Shown here: positions 1 through 5,262 of the stretch, one piece after another
How positions within the stretch are numbered: the first letter of the stretch is position 1
How the letters are laid out: each line of letters opens with the position of its first letter
Assembly (NCBI GenBank): GCA_964555675.1
Contig: CAZKTU010000328.1
Coordinates: forward strand, 1-6,113
Direction of reading: 5' to 3'
Length of the DNA: 6,113 bases
From: CAIWXH01 sp964555675
Lineage (GTDB): Bacteria > Chloroflexota > Chloroflexia > Chloroflexales > Chloroflexaceae
Notes under the pieces: model-generated
The model's database searches: none
The model's input: the letters and a program-made list of their open reading frames with translations, nothing else
Told to the model about the DNA's origin: nothing
Program-made: the position numbers and the translations under genes

Positions 1-468
1 ACGGCGCGGGCGGGCCAGGCGCAGACCGCTACGGCGCTGGCCGGGCCAGGCCTGCCGACCCGGACGCCGACGGGTGCCCCGCTGCCGGCGCAGTCGCCCG
101 CCCCAACGCTGCTCGTGCCGACCAGCGAACTGGCGCCCACCAGCACTCTCGAGCCGACGCTCGAGCCGGCGCCGACCGGCGAATTGGCGCCGACGAGCAC
201 CGTCGAGCCGCCGCGGCGTGCGCGCGACCGCGACCCTGATGCCGATGACGAGCCGGACCCGACCGACGAGCCGGCGCCGACCAGTCCGCCCGCGCCGCAG
301 CCGACCGGCGGACCAGCGCCCGCGCCCGAGCCGCCGACCGCGGAGCCTGCGCCGACCGCAGCCCCGCCGACCGCGGAGCCTGCGCCGACCAGCCCGCCCG
401 AGCCGACGAGCACGCCCGACAACTCCATCACGCCGCCGCCCGTGGGGACGCCGGTGTACGGGCCGTAA
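1..468 (+). CDS. Pro/Thr/Glu/Ala-rich C-terminal tail of a truncated protein (5' end outside window)
   Basis: Frame 1 is open from the first base to a TAA at 466-468, giving about 155 residues with no start that needs to be used, so this is the C-terminal part of a longer gene. Nearly all of it is low-complexity PT/EPAPT/APTS sequence, with no folded domain, Cys residue or membrane helix. It ends in GTPVYGP. Around residues 75-92 the composition becomes strongly charged (RARDRDPDADDEPDPTDEP), unlike the flanks. Two 27-bp copies of one segment, 33 bp apart, encode PPTAEPAPT. Such tails are typically flexible, often O-glycosylatable stalks or linkers outside the membrane, so a surface or secreted protein is likely. 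The function of the missing N-terminal part cannot be read. It resembles in composition, but not in alignable sequence, the stalk of the gene at the right edge. The reading frame is well supported by its P/T/E composition; the product is unknown. Confidence 0.7.
   Translation, partial: TARAGQAQTATALAGPGLPTRTPTGAPLPAQSPAPTLLVPTSELAPTSTLEPTLEPAPTGELAPTSTVEPPRRARDRDPDADDEPDPTDEPAPTSPPAPQPTGGPAPAPEPPTAEPAPTAAPPTAEPAPTSPPEPTSTPDNSITPPPVGTPVYGP
331..390 (+). repeat. Tandem 27-bp perfect repeat, 33-bp period
   Basis: Positions 331-357 and 364-390 are identical over 27 bases, separated by six bases, so the period is 33 bp (11 codons) and the frame is kept. They encode PPTAEPAPT twice. This looks like recent duplication inside the low-complexity stalk of the partial gene, a usual way such tails change length. 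Confidence 0.85.
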
Positions 469-482
469 CGGGCGCGGGCGAC

Positions 483-538
483 CGACGATAGGCGAGCGAG
501 TGCCGCAAGCGAAGAGCTGCGGAGTCGCTCGCCCGTCG
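483..538 (+). other. Long imperfect hairpin between genes (possible terminator or regulatory structure)
   Basis: Three nested stems share one axis. The outer stem is cgacg (483-487) with cgtcg (534-538). The middle stem is ggcgagcga (491-499) with tcgctcgcc (525-533), 9 of 9 paired. The inner stem is ccgca (503-507) with tgcgg (518-522). That makes 19 base pairs, with a three-base bulge at 488-490, small unpaired bases at 500-502 and 523-524, and a 10-base loop. It starts 15 bases after the stop of the upstream gene and ends 7 bases before the TATACT box of the next gene. No U-tract follows, so it is not a textbook intrinsic terminator. It could still stop or stabilise the 3' end of the upstream transcript, or bind a regulator. 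Confidence 0.5.
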
Positions 539-545
539 TCTGTAG

Positions 546-551
546 TATACT
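546..551 (+). promoter_or_regulatory. Candidate -10 box (TATACT) for the CPBP-like gene
   Basis: TATACT lies 30 bases before the ATG at 582 in one of the few AT-containing spots of this GC-rich intergenic region. It is part of an 8-bp palindrome AGTATACT (544-551), so the same hexamer reads on both strands. I find no good TTGACA-like -35 at 16-18 bp spacing; the place where one would lie is the right arm of the hairpin at 483-538. If used, the leader would be about 20-25 nt and carry the GGAG ribosome binding site at 573-576. Confidence 0.4.
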
Positions 552-581
552 TGCCCTATTCGCGCTCAGCCCGGAGCACCG

Positions 582-1211
582 ATGGCCCCCGCCGCCCAGC
601 TGACCTTCGCCGCCGCGAGCTACGCCCTGCTCTGGGCGCTCTCGTGGTGGGCGGCGATCGGGCGCGGCTGGGGTGTGCGCGAGAGTGCTCACGACCCGAC
701 GAGCCTGTGGCTGTATGGGCGCCGCCTGCTGCTGGTCGTCGCTGCCCTGTTCGGGATCGTGGCGGTCGGGGGTGCGTCGCCGGCCTCGCTGGGCTGGGGC
801 CTCTCGCCTTGGCTGCTGCTGGCCGTGGCCGTAGGCGCGGCCATGGCCCGCGGCAACAAGGGCGGCTTCGAGGTCTCCGGGGTTACGCCTGCGGCCCTGG
901 CCCTGTTCCACACCTTCGCCACCGAGCTATACTTTCGCGGCTACCTGTTCCACCACCTGGGCGCGTTCCTCGGAGGGTGGGCCCTGCCGCTCTCGGCGGC
1001 GGCCTACGGGCTCTACTACCTGACGGTCGACACGGTCTGGGCGGGCGGGCGGCGCGGTCGGGTGGCGGGGGTGATCCTCTTCAGCGTGCTCGGGCTGGTC
1101 TTCGCCGGGCTCTACACCCTGAGCGGGAGCTTCCTGGGCGCATGGCTCGCCCACTACGCCGCGGTGTTGCGCTGGCCGAAGCGGGGCCAGAGCGCCCTGG
1201 CCAGGGGGTAG
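582..1211 (+). CDS. CPBP/CAAX-protease-like integral membrane protein, catalytic motifs degenerate
   Basis: The 209-residue hydrophobic protein has roughly six membrane segments (about 8-26, 47-66, 76-90, 103-113, 129-150, 160-197 as one or two). The core matches the CPBP (Abi/Rce1-like) fold: FATELYFRGYLF at 112-123 sits where the EExxxR motif is expected, AYGLYYL at 141-147 where FxxxH is expected, and GSFLGAWLAHYAAVL at 182-196 where the last HxxxN helix is expected. Key residues differ: the first Glu is Thr114, the motif-2 His is Tyr146, and the final Asn is Val195; Glu115, Arg119 and His191 remain. In the family, intact motifs make an intramembrane prenyl-protease site, so this copy is probably not a standard protease. 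Start ATG 582 follows GGAG at 573-576 with 5 nt spacing. The alpha/beta hydrolase gene begins 2 bp after its stop, so the pair is likely co-transcribed. The fold call is fairly safe; the activity is doubtful. Confidence 0.75.
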   Translation: MAPAAQLTFAAASYALLWALSWWAAIGRGWGVRESAHDPTSLWLYGRRLLLVVAALFGIVAVGGASPASLGWGLSPWLLLAVAVGAAMARGNKGGFEVSGVTPAALALFHTFATELYFRGYLFHHLGAFLGGWALPLSAAAYGLYYLTVDTVWAGGRRGRVAGVILFSVLGLVFAGLYTLSGSFLGAWLAHYAAVLRWPKRGQSALARG

Positions 1212-1213
1212 CC

Positions 1214-2020
1214 ATGCTGGAGAGTGGGCTCCTTGAGCTGGAAGGGCACCGGCTGCACTACCTGGCGGGGGGCAATGGCCCGCCGCTGGTGCTGATCCAC
1301 GGCTTCGCCGGCTCGGCGGAGGCCTGGGGCCAGGTTGCCGCGCTGCTGGCGGAAGATCATACCGTCTACGCGGTCGACCTGCTGGGGTTCGGCCGGTCGG
1401 ACAAGCCGGCGCGGGCCGACCACAGCCTGGCGGGCCACGGGCGGCGGGTGGCGGCCTCGGTCGCGGCCCTGGGCCTGCGCGAGGTGACCCTGGTCGGCCA
1501 CTCGATGGGCGGGGTCGTGGCGGCCCACGCGGCCCTGGCCGACGCCGAGGAGCGCATCACGCGGCTGGCCCTGCTCGACGCCAACTTCTACCGGCGCAAC
1601 GGCCCGCCGATCCCGATGCTGCCGCCCCTGCCGCGGCTGCTGGCGGCCCGTTTCTACGCGCCGGCGGCGCGGGCGGCCAGTCTGCGCCGCTGCTTCGCCG
1701 ATCCGGCCCTGGTCACCCCCGAGCTGCTCGAGCGCTACCTCGCGCCCACGCGCGCCCCGGGCGCCCGCGCGGCCCTGGCGGCCTTCCTGGCCACGCCGGG
1801 GCCCGCGACCTACGCCGATCTGCCGCCCCGCCTGCGCTTGCCGACGCTGATCCTCTGGGGCGAGGCCGACGCCCTCTGGCCTCTCGCCGACGCCGAGCGC
1901 CTGCGCCGCGAGGTGGCGGGCAGCGCCCTGGCGGTGATCCCCGGCGCGGGCCATATGCTGCAAGAAGAACGGCCCGCCGAGGTGGCGAGCCGTTTGCGGG
2001 CCTTCGTCGGGGGCCTGTAG
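1214..2020 (+). CDS. Alpha/beta-fold hydrolase (Ser-His-Asp triad)
   Basis: The 268-residue protein has a complete single-domain alpha/beta hydrolase plan. The oxyanion-loop motif LIHGFAGS is at 27-34, DLLGFGRSDKP at 55-65, the nucleophile elbow GHSMGG at 95-100 (Ser97), the acid in LILWGEADALWP at 212-223 (Asp219), and the base in GAGHMLQEERP at 244-254 (His247). A cap region of about 75 residues (about 125-200), rich in Arg, Ala and Pro, sits between Ser97 and Asp219. The Ser nucleophile argues against haloalkane dehalogenase or epoxide hydrolase, which use Asp. It looks like an esterase, lactonase or C-C hydrolase of the MhpC/BphD-like group, but the substrate cannot be told. There is no signal peptide, so it is cytoplasmic. 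The reading frame stays open far upstream, but ATG 1214 is chosen because AGGGGG (1203-1208) lies 5 nt before it and the family fold begins there. That ribosome site overlaps the end of the CPBP-like gene, suggesting coupled translation. Confidence 0.88.
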   Translation: MLESGLLELEGHRLHYLAGGNGPPLVLIHGFAGSAEAWGQVAALLAEDHTVYAVDLLGFGRSDKPARADHSLAGHGRRVAASVAALGLREVTLVGHSMGGVVAAHAALADAEERITRLALLDANFYRRNGPPIPMLPPLPRLLAARFYAPAARAASLRRCFADPALVTPELLERYLAPTRAPGARAALAAFLATPGPATYADLPPRLRLPTLILWGEADALWPLADAERLRREVAGSALAVIPGAGHMLQEERPAEVASRLRAFVGGL

Positions 2021-2037
2021 CCGCCCTTGCGGGAAGG
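2021..2037. terminator. Short convergent intergenic gap with weak hairpin potential
   Basis: Only 17 bp separate the stop codons of the plus-strand hydrolase and the minus-strand uppP. The gap can pair ccgc (2021-2024) with gcgg (2029-2032), or cctt (2025-2028) with aagg (2034-2037), each only four pairs and mutually exclusive, without a U-tract. Transcripts from both sides must end in or near here, but the sequence does not show a strong intrinsic terminator. Rho-dependent ending or antisense overlap of the 3' ends is equally possible. Confidence 0.25.
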
Positions 2038-2982
2038 CTAGAGCACCCCCATCGCCGCCAGCGCCAGGATGAGCAGCCCGACGACGATGCGGTAGATGCC
2101 GAAGGCGACGAAGTTGTGGCGGGCGATGTAGCGCAGCAGCCAGCCGATCGTCACGTAGCCGACGATCATCGCGACCACGGCGCCGAGGATCAGACGCCCC
2201 CAGTCTGCGGGCTGGATCAGGTCGAGGCTGCCGAGCAGGTCGACCAGGGTGGCGGCGCCGAGGATGGGGATGGAGAGGTAGAACGAGAAGGCGGTGGCCG
2301 TGGTTCGGTCGAGCCCCGAGAGCAGGCCGCCGATAATCGACGAGCCCGAGCGCGACATGCCCGGGATGAGGGCGAAGATCTGGGCGATGCCGACCCCGAG
2401 GGCCTGGAGCGGGGTGATCCGGCCGAGGCTGGTGGTGCGGGCCACGCGCTGGGGCAGGCGCTCGATCACCAGGAAGATCACGCCGCCGACGATCAGGGCG
2501 GCGGCGATCACCTCGGGCGTGTCGAAGAGTACAGTCTTGATGAAGTCGCGCAGGAGCAGCCCGACGATCGCGGCGGGCAGGAAGGCGATCAGCACGCCGA
2601 TCCAGAGGCGACGGGCCGCGGCGGCCTCTTCGCTTCCGCCCCGACCGATCAGGGCGCGAGCCTGGCCCAGCAGGTCGCCGAAGTAGAAGGTCACCACGGC
2701 GAGCACCGTGCCGAGCTGGATGAAGATCTCGAAGGTGCCGCCAATGCTGCCCTGGTAGTTCAGCAGGTCGGCCACGATCAGCAGGTGGCCGGTCGACGAG
2801 ATCGGCAGCCACTCGGTGATGCCCTGGACCACGCCGAGGATGACCACCTTCCACCATTCGGGGTCGAATGGCACGGTGGCCGCCAGGCTTCCCAAGAGCG
2901 CGAGGGCGGCGATGACGATGAGCGGCGTGGGCAGGCGGGCAGGTGCGACCGCGGTCGCCGCCGCGGCGGTTTTATTCTGCAT
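2038..2982 (-). CDS. uppP: Undecaprenyl-diphosphatase UppP (BacA family)
   Basis: The 314-residue integral membrane enzyme removes a phosphate from undecaprenyl diphosphate, regenerating the lipid carrier for peptidoglycan and other envelope glycans; raised dosage is known to give bacitracin resistance. Motif 1 is VVQGITEWLPISSTGHL at 51-67, with Gln53 and Glu57 of the (E/Q)xxxE motif, Ser63 and His66. Motif 2 is PGMSRSGSS at 207-215, with Arg211 as the catalytic Arg. About eight core membrane helices follow the usual UppP order. The protein is about 40 residues longer at the N terminus than typical 265-280-residue homologues: a polar Ala-rich start (1-20) and an extra hydrophobic segment (about 19-37) precede WWKVVILG. 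ATG 2982 is chosen over an upstream in-frame ATG at 3066 because GGAG (2991-2994) lies 8 nt before it and the upstream extension runs through a promoter-like dyad. It is the last gene of the minus-strand group. Confidence 0.95.
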   Translation of the reverse strand: MQNKTAAAATAVAPARLPTPLIVIAALALLGSLAATVPFDPEWWKVVILGVVQGITEWLPISSTGHLLIVADLLNYQGSIGGTFEIFIQLGTVLAVVTFYFGDLLGQARALIGRGGSEEAAAARRLWIGVLIAFLPAAIVGLLLRDFIKTVLFDTPEVIAAALIVGGVIFLVIERLPQRVARTTSLGRITPLQALGVGIAQIFALIPGMSRSGSSIIGGLLSGLDRTTATAFSFYLSIPILGAATLVDLLGSLDLIQPADWGRLILGAVVAMIVGYVTIGWLLRYIARHNFVAFGIYRIVVGLLILALAAMGVL

Positions 2983-3013
2983 GGGGGACACTCCGATGAG
3001 GGGCGCGATATCG

Positions 3014-3031
3014 GGGGTCAGTATAGACCCC
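3014..3031 (-). promoter_or_regulatory. Perfect dyad enclosing a TATACT -10-like box upstream of uppP
   Basis: GGGGTC (3014-3019) and GACCCC (3026-3031) form a perfect 6-bp inverted repeat around six bases that read TATACT on the minus strand (3025 to 3020). This hexamer lies 37 bases before the uppP ATG and would give a leader of about 30 nt. No convincing -35 is seen at 16-18 bp; a TTCACC lies about 20 bp upstream. An adjacent palindrome CGATATCG is at 3006-3013. A regulator bound to the dyad would cover the -10 element. As RNA it is only a 6-bp hairpin with no U-run, so a terminator for the preceding gene is less likely. Confidence 0.4.
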
Positions 3032-3068
3032 AACGATTGCAGCCGGGTGAACGTACGCAGCCCCACTG

Positions 3069-4406
3069 TTACAGCGGGATAATCCGCTCGGATTGTAGCA
3101 TAGTGATCGCGTCGTCGAGGGCGGCGGCCGAGGCGGCGATATCCTCGGCGCTGTGGGCCGCGCTCACGAAGGCGCTGCGCCCGCGCATCAGGTCGACGCC
3201 GCCGAGCTGCAGGGCCATACGCAGCGCCGAGACCACGCGGGCGTCGCCGCCGCGCTTGAGGGCGGCCAGGGGGGCGTCGAGGGGGGGCTGGCCGGGGTCG
3301 AGGTCGAGGGCGGGATCGGCGAAGAGGTGGACGATCGAGCCGTCGCCGTAGGCGCTGAAGCCCCGCGCCTCGCGGGCCAGCAGCACCTGGTTGAAGGCGG
3401 CCGTCAGCTCGCGACCGCGGGCTGCGGCGCGCTCGGGCGCGCCGGCGGCGACCTGCTCGAGACAGGCTACGCCCGCGGCGGCCGAGAGCGGGTTGGCGTT
3501 ATACGTGCCCTGGTGGCGGATGCGCCCGCGGCTATCGCTGGCCTCGTCGGCGGCGAGGCGGCGCAGGATGGCCTCGCGCCCAACGACGGCACCCCCGGGC
3601 AGCCCGCCCGCGAGGATCTTGGCCAGGCAGATCAGGTCGGGGACGACGCCGGCGGCGGCGCTGGCCCCGCCGGGGCTGACGCGGAAGCCCGTGACCACCT
3701 CGTCGCAGATCAGCAAGGCCCCGTGCTCGGCGGTGAGGGCGCGCAGGCCCGCCAGGAAGCCCGCCGGGAGGGGCAGAGCGCCGTAGGCCGCGCCCGTGGG
3801 CTCGAGGATGGCGGCGGCCACCTTCCCCCGGGCCAGGGTGGCGGCGACCTGCTCGAGGTCGGCGGGCAGGGTGATCAGGTTGCCCAAGAGCTCGGCGGGG
3901 AGGCCGGCGTTGGGGTCGTCGGGGTCGGCGCCTGGGGCGATGCCGTCGTGCCAGCCGTGGAAGTGGCCGGCGAAGCGGATGATCTTTGGGCGGCCGGTGA
4001 AGGCGCGGGCCAGGCGCAGGGCGAGCATGGTCGCCTCGGTGCCCGAGGCGGTGAAGCGCACCCGTTCGGCGCCGGGCACCAGCCCCTGGATCAGGGCGGC
4101 CCAGCGCAGGGCCAGGGGGCTCTCGCCGCCGAGGTGGGTGCCGCGCTCGAGCTGAGCCCGCACGGCGGCGGCGACGGCCGGGTCGCCGTGGCCGAGGAGT
4201 AGGGACCCGTGGCCGCACCAGTAGTCAATCAGCTGATTCTCATCGACGTCCCATTTCCGGGCGCCCTCGGCGCGCGTTATGAACAGTGGGAATGGTGTTG
4301 CCGATCGGCCGTCGTGGGTGACACCGCCGGGGAAACGATCCTTGGCCTCGGCGGCGAGGCGGGCGGAGCCGGCGAAACGCTGGCGGTAGCGCTCTTCGAG
4401 GGTCAT
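3069..4406 (-). CDS. Class III PLP aminotransferase, glutamate-1-semialdehyde aminomutase-like
   Basis: The 445-residue protein is a full-length fold-type I, class III pyridoxal-phosphate enzyme. Visible landmarks are FPGGVTHDGRSATPFP (25-40), DVDENQLIDYWCGHGSLLLGHGDP (starting at 53, split here only for naming), the phosphate-binding SGTEAT (121-126), GHFHGWHDG (147-155), LICDEVVTGFR (232-242) with Asp235 for the pyridine nitrogen, the Schiff-base lysine in LAKILAGGLPGG (Lys263), and TYNANPLSAAAG (301-312). It most resembles HemL and its paralogues, but the N-terminal motif lacks the NSPVRAF stretch and the gating segment differs, so it is more likely a HemL-like transaminase or mutase of unknown substrate than the tetrapyrrole enzyme. 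There are no other heme genes nearby. ATG 4406 has GGAAAGGG (4415-4422) 8 nt upstream. It lies 18 bp after the metallophosphoesterase stop, which suggests one transcript. The fold is secure; the substrate is not. Confidence 0.9.
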   Translation of the reverse strand: MTLEERYRQRFAGSARLAAEAKDRFPGGVTHDGRSATPFPLFITRAEGARKWDVDENQLIDYWCGHGSLLLGHGDPAVAAAVRAQLERGTHLGGESPLALRWAALIQGLVPGAERVRFTASGTEATMLALRLARAFTGRPKIIRFAGHFHGWHDGIAPGADPDDPNAGLPAELLGNLITLPADLEQVAATLARGKVAAAILEPTGAAYGALPLPAGFLAGLRALTAEHGALLICDEVVTGFRVSPGGASAAAGVVPDLICLAKILAGGLPGGAVVGREAILRRLAADEASDSRGRIRHQGTYNANPLSAAAGVACLEQVAAGAPERAAARGRELTAAFNQVLLAREARGFSAYGDGSIVHLFADPALDLDPGQPPLDAPLAALKRGGDARVVSALRMALQLGGVDLMRGRSAFVSAAHSAEDIAASAAALDDAITMLQSERIIPL

Positions 4407-4424
4407 ATGGGGCGCCCTTTCCGG

Positions 4425-5177
4425 CTACATCCCGAACTCGAGGCGGCGCACCAGAGGGCCGGGTAGGCCGCACTCGACCATCTGGCGCTGGGTGCGGGCG
4501 ATCTCGTACTCGGCGCGGCTGAAGGTGATGGTGGCGGCCTCGGTGTCGACGATCGCGTAGGCGGCCCGTGGGTCCTGGTCGCGGGGCTGGCCAACGCTGC
4601 CGGGGTTGATGAAGAAACGGCAGTGGCCGGTCAGCTCGACAATGTGGTGCCGGGGCGGGTTGCGGGTCATATCGGGCAGGAAGCGCTCGACCCGGTCGAA
4701 GCCGTAGCGCTGGCGGAAGCCGAGCTGCACGTGTGAGTGGCCGATGAAGCAGACCTCTTGCGAGAAGTGGTCGAAGTTGGCCGAGGCTTGCTCGGTCGAG
4801 AGCAGATATTCCCAGACGGGCTGGCGGGGGCTACCATGGGCGAGGGTGAAGCGCGAATCGACCGGCTGCTTCGAGGGCAGCATCTCGAGCCACTCGCGGT
4901 GCTCGGGCAGCAGCTGGCTGCCGTTCCAGAGATTGGCCTTGCGCGCGTCGGGGTTGAAGTCGTGCAGGTCGATCTTGCCCAGGCAGGCCAGGTCGTGGTT
5001 GCCGCTGATCGCGACGGTGGCGTGCTGGCGCATCAGGGCGATGCACTCGTTGGGGCGCGGGCCGTAGCCGATTGTGTCGCCGAGGCACCAGAGTGCGTCG
5101 AAGTTGCCGGCCGCTTGCAGGACGGCCTCAAGGGCAACCAGGTTCGAGTGGATGTCCGAGACGACAAGTATCCGCAT
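4425..5177 (-). CDS. YfcE/MJ0936-like metallophosphoesterase
   Basis: The 250-residue cytoplasmic protein has the complete calcineurin-like two-metal site of the Metallophos_2 group: SDIHSN (7-12, Asp8 and His10), CLGDTIGYGPRPNE (31-44, Asp34), SGNHD (58-62, Asn60 and His61), LAHGSP (112-117, His114) and GHSH (146-149, His147 and His149), followed by the family's NPGSVGQPRD (191-200). Members hydrolyse phosphomonoesters or phosphodiesters with Mn or Ni as cofactor; the true substrate is usually unknown, and nothing here narrows it. Start ATG 5177 is chosen because MRILVVSDIH is the canonical beginning of the family. The upstream in-frame ATG at 5261 would add 28 residues coded from the promoter region. 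The ribosome site is weak (AGG, 5184-5186, 6 nt spacing). It is first in the minus-strand group and divergent from the stalk-protein gene. Confidence 0.93.
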   Translation of the reverse strand: MRILVVSDIHSNLVALEAVLQAAGNFDALWCLGDTIGYGPRPNECIALMRQHATVAISGNHDLACLGKIDLHDFNPDARKANLWNGSQLLPEHREWLEMLPSKQPVDSRFTLAHGSPRQPVWEYLLSTEQASANFDHFSQEVCFIGHSHVQLGFRQRYGFDRVERFLPDMTRNPPRHHIVELTGHCRFFINPGSVGQPRDQDPRAAYAIVDTEAATITFSRAEYEIARTQRQMVECGLPGPLVRRLEFGM

Positions 5178-5194
5178 AGAGGACCTGCGCTTCT

Positions 5195-5224
5195 TTGACG
5201 CCGCCCAAGACGGCAGTCTATAAT
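5195..5224 (+). promoter_or_regulatory. Sigma-70-type promoter for the Cys-module stalk gene, with dyad in the spacer
   Basis: TTGACG (5195-5200) and TATAAT (5219-5224) are separated by 18 bp, the best promoter match in the window (five of six and six of six to consensus). Transcription would start near 5231 and run into the ATG at 5263. An imperfect dyad spans the spacer and the end of the -35: gacgccg (5197-5203) pairs with cggc(a)gtc (5211-5218), one base bulged, with a 7-base loop. That position fits an operator. TATTAT on the minus strand (5225 to 5220) overlaps the same -10 and could serve the divergent metallophosphoesterase gene, but no minus-strand -35 is recognisable. Confidence 0.7.
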
Positions 5225-5262
5225 AGAGGGCGACTGCGTCGTTGCCGGAGCACTCACGCACT

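Noticed and set aside
1..468. Pro/Thr stretch as a CRISPR or tandem-repeat regulatory array
   Set aside because: The repeats keep the reading frame and encode PT-rich peptide; there are no regular unique spacers.
74..1213. Long upstream extension of the hydrolase frame, which would give a 648-residue protein
   Set aside because: The added part is Arg/Pro/Gly-rich out-of-frame reading of the stalk gene and the CPBP-like gene. The hydrolase fold begins at 1214 with a ribosome site, so the extension is an artefact of few stop codons at high GC.
1154..2857. 567-residue minus-strand open frame across the hydrolase and uppP
   Set aside because: It is Arg/Gly/Pro-rich with no domain and overlaps two genes with clear catalytic motifs in other frames; a high-GC shadow.
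2983..3066. 28-residue N-terminal extension of UppP from ATG 3066
   Set aside because: It runs through the dyad and -10-like box, has no ribosome site, and ATG 2982 has GGAG at 8 nt spacing.
2116..3351. Plus-strand open frame of 411 residues opposite uppP
   Set aside because: Gly/Asp/Gln/Glu-rich low-complexity antisense reading of uppP and the aminotransferase; no start context and no fold.
3153..4202. Plus-strand open frame of 349 residues opposite the aminotransferase
   Set aside because: Mirror reading of a gene with intact PLP motifs; Gly/Ala/Glu/Gln-rich composition and no recognisable domain.
5178..5261. 28-residue extension of the metallophosphoesterase from ATG 5261
   Set aside because: It would be coded by the divergent promoter region, and the family begins exactly at MRILVVSDIH.
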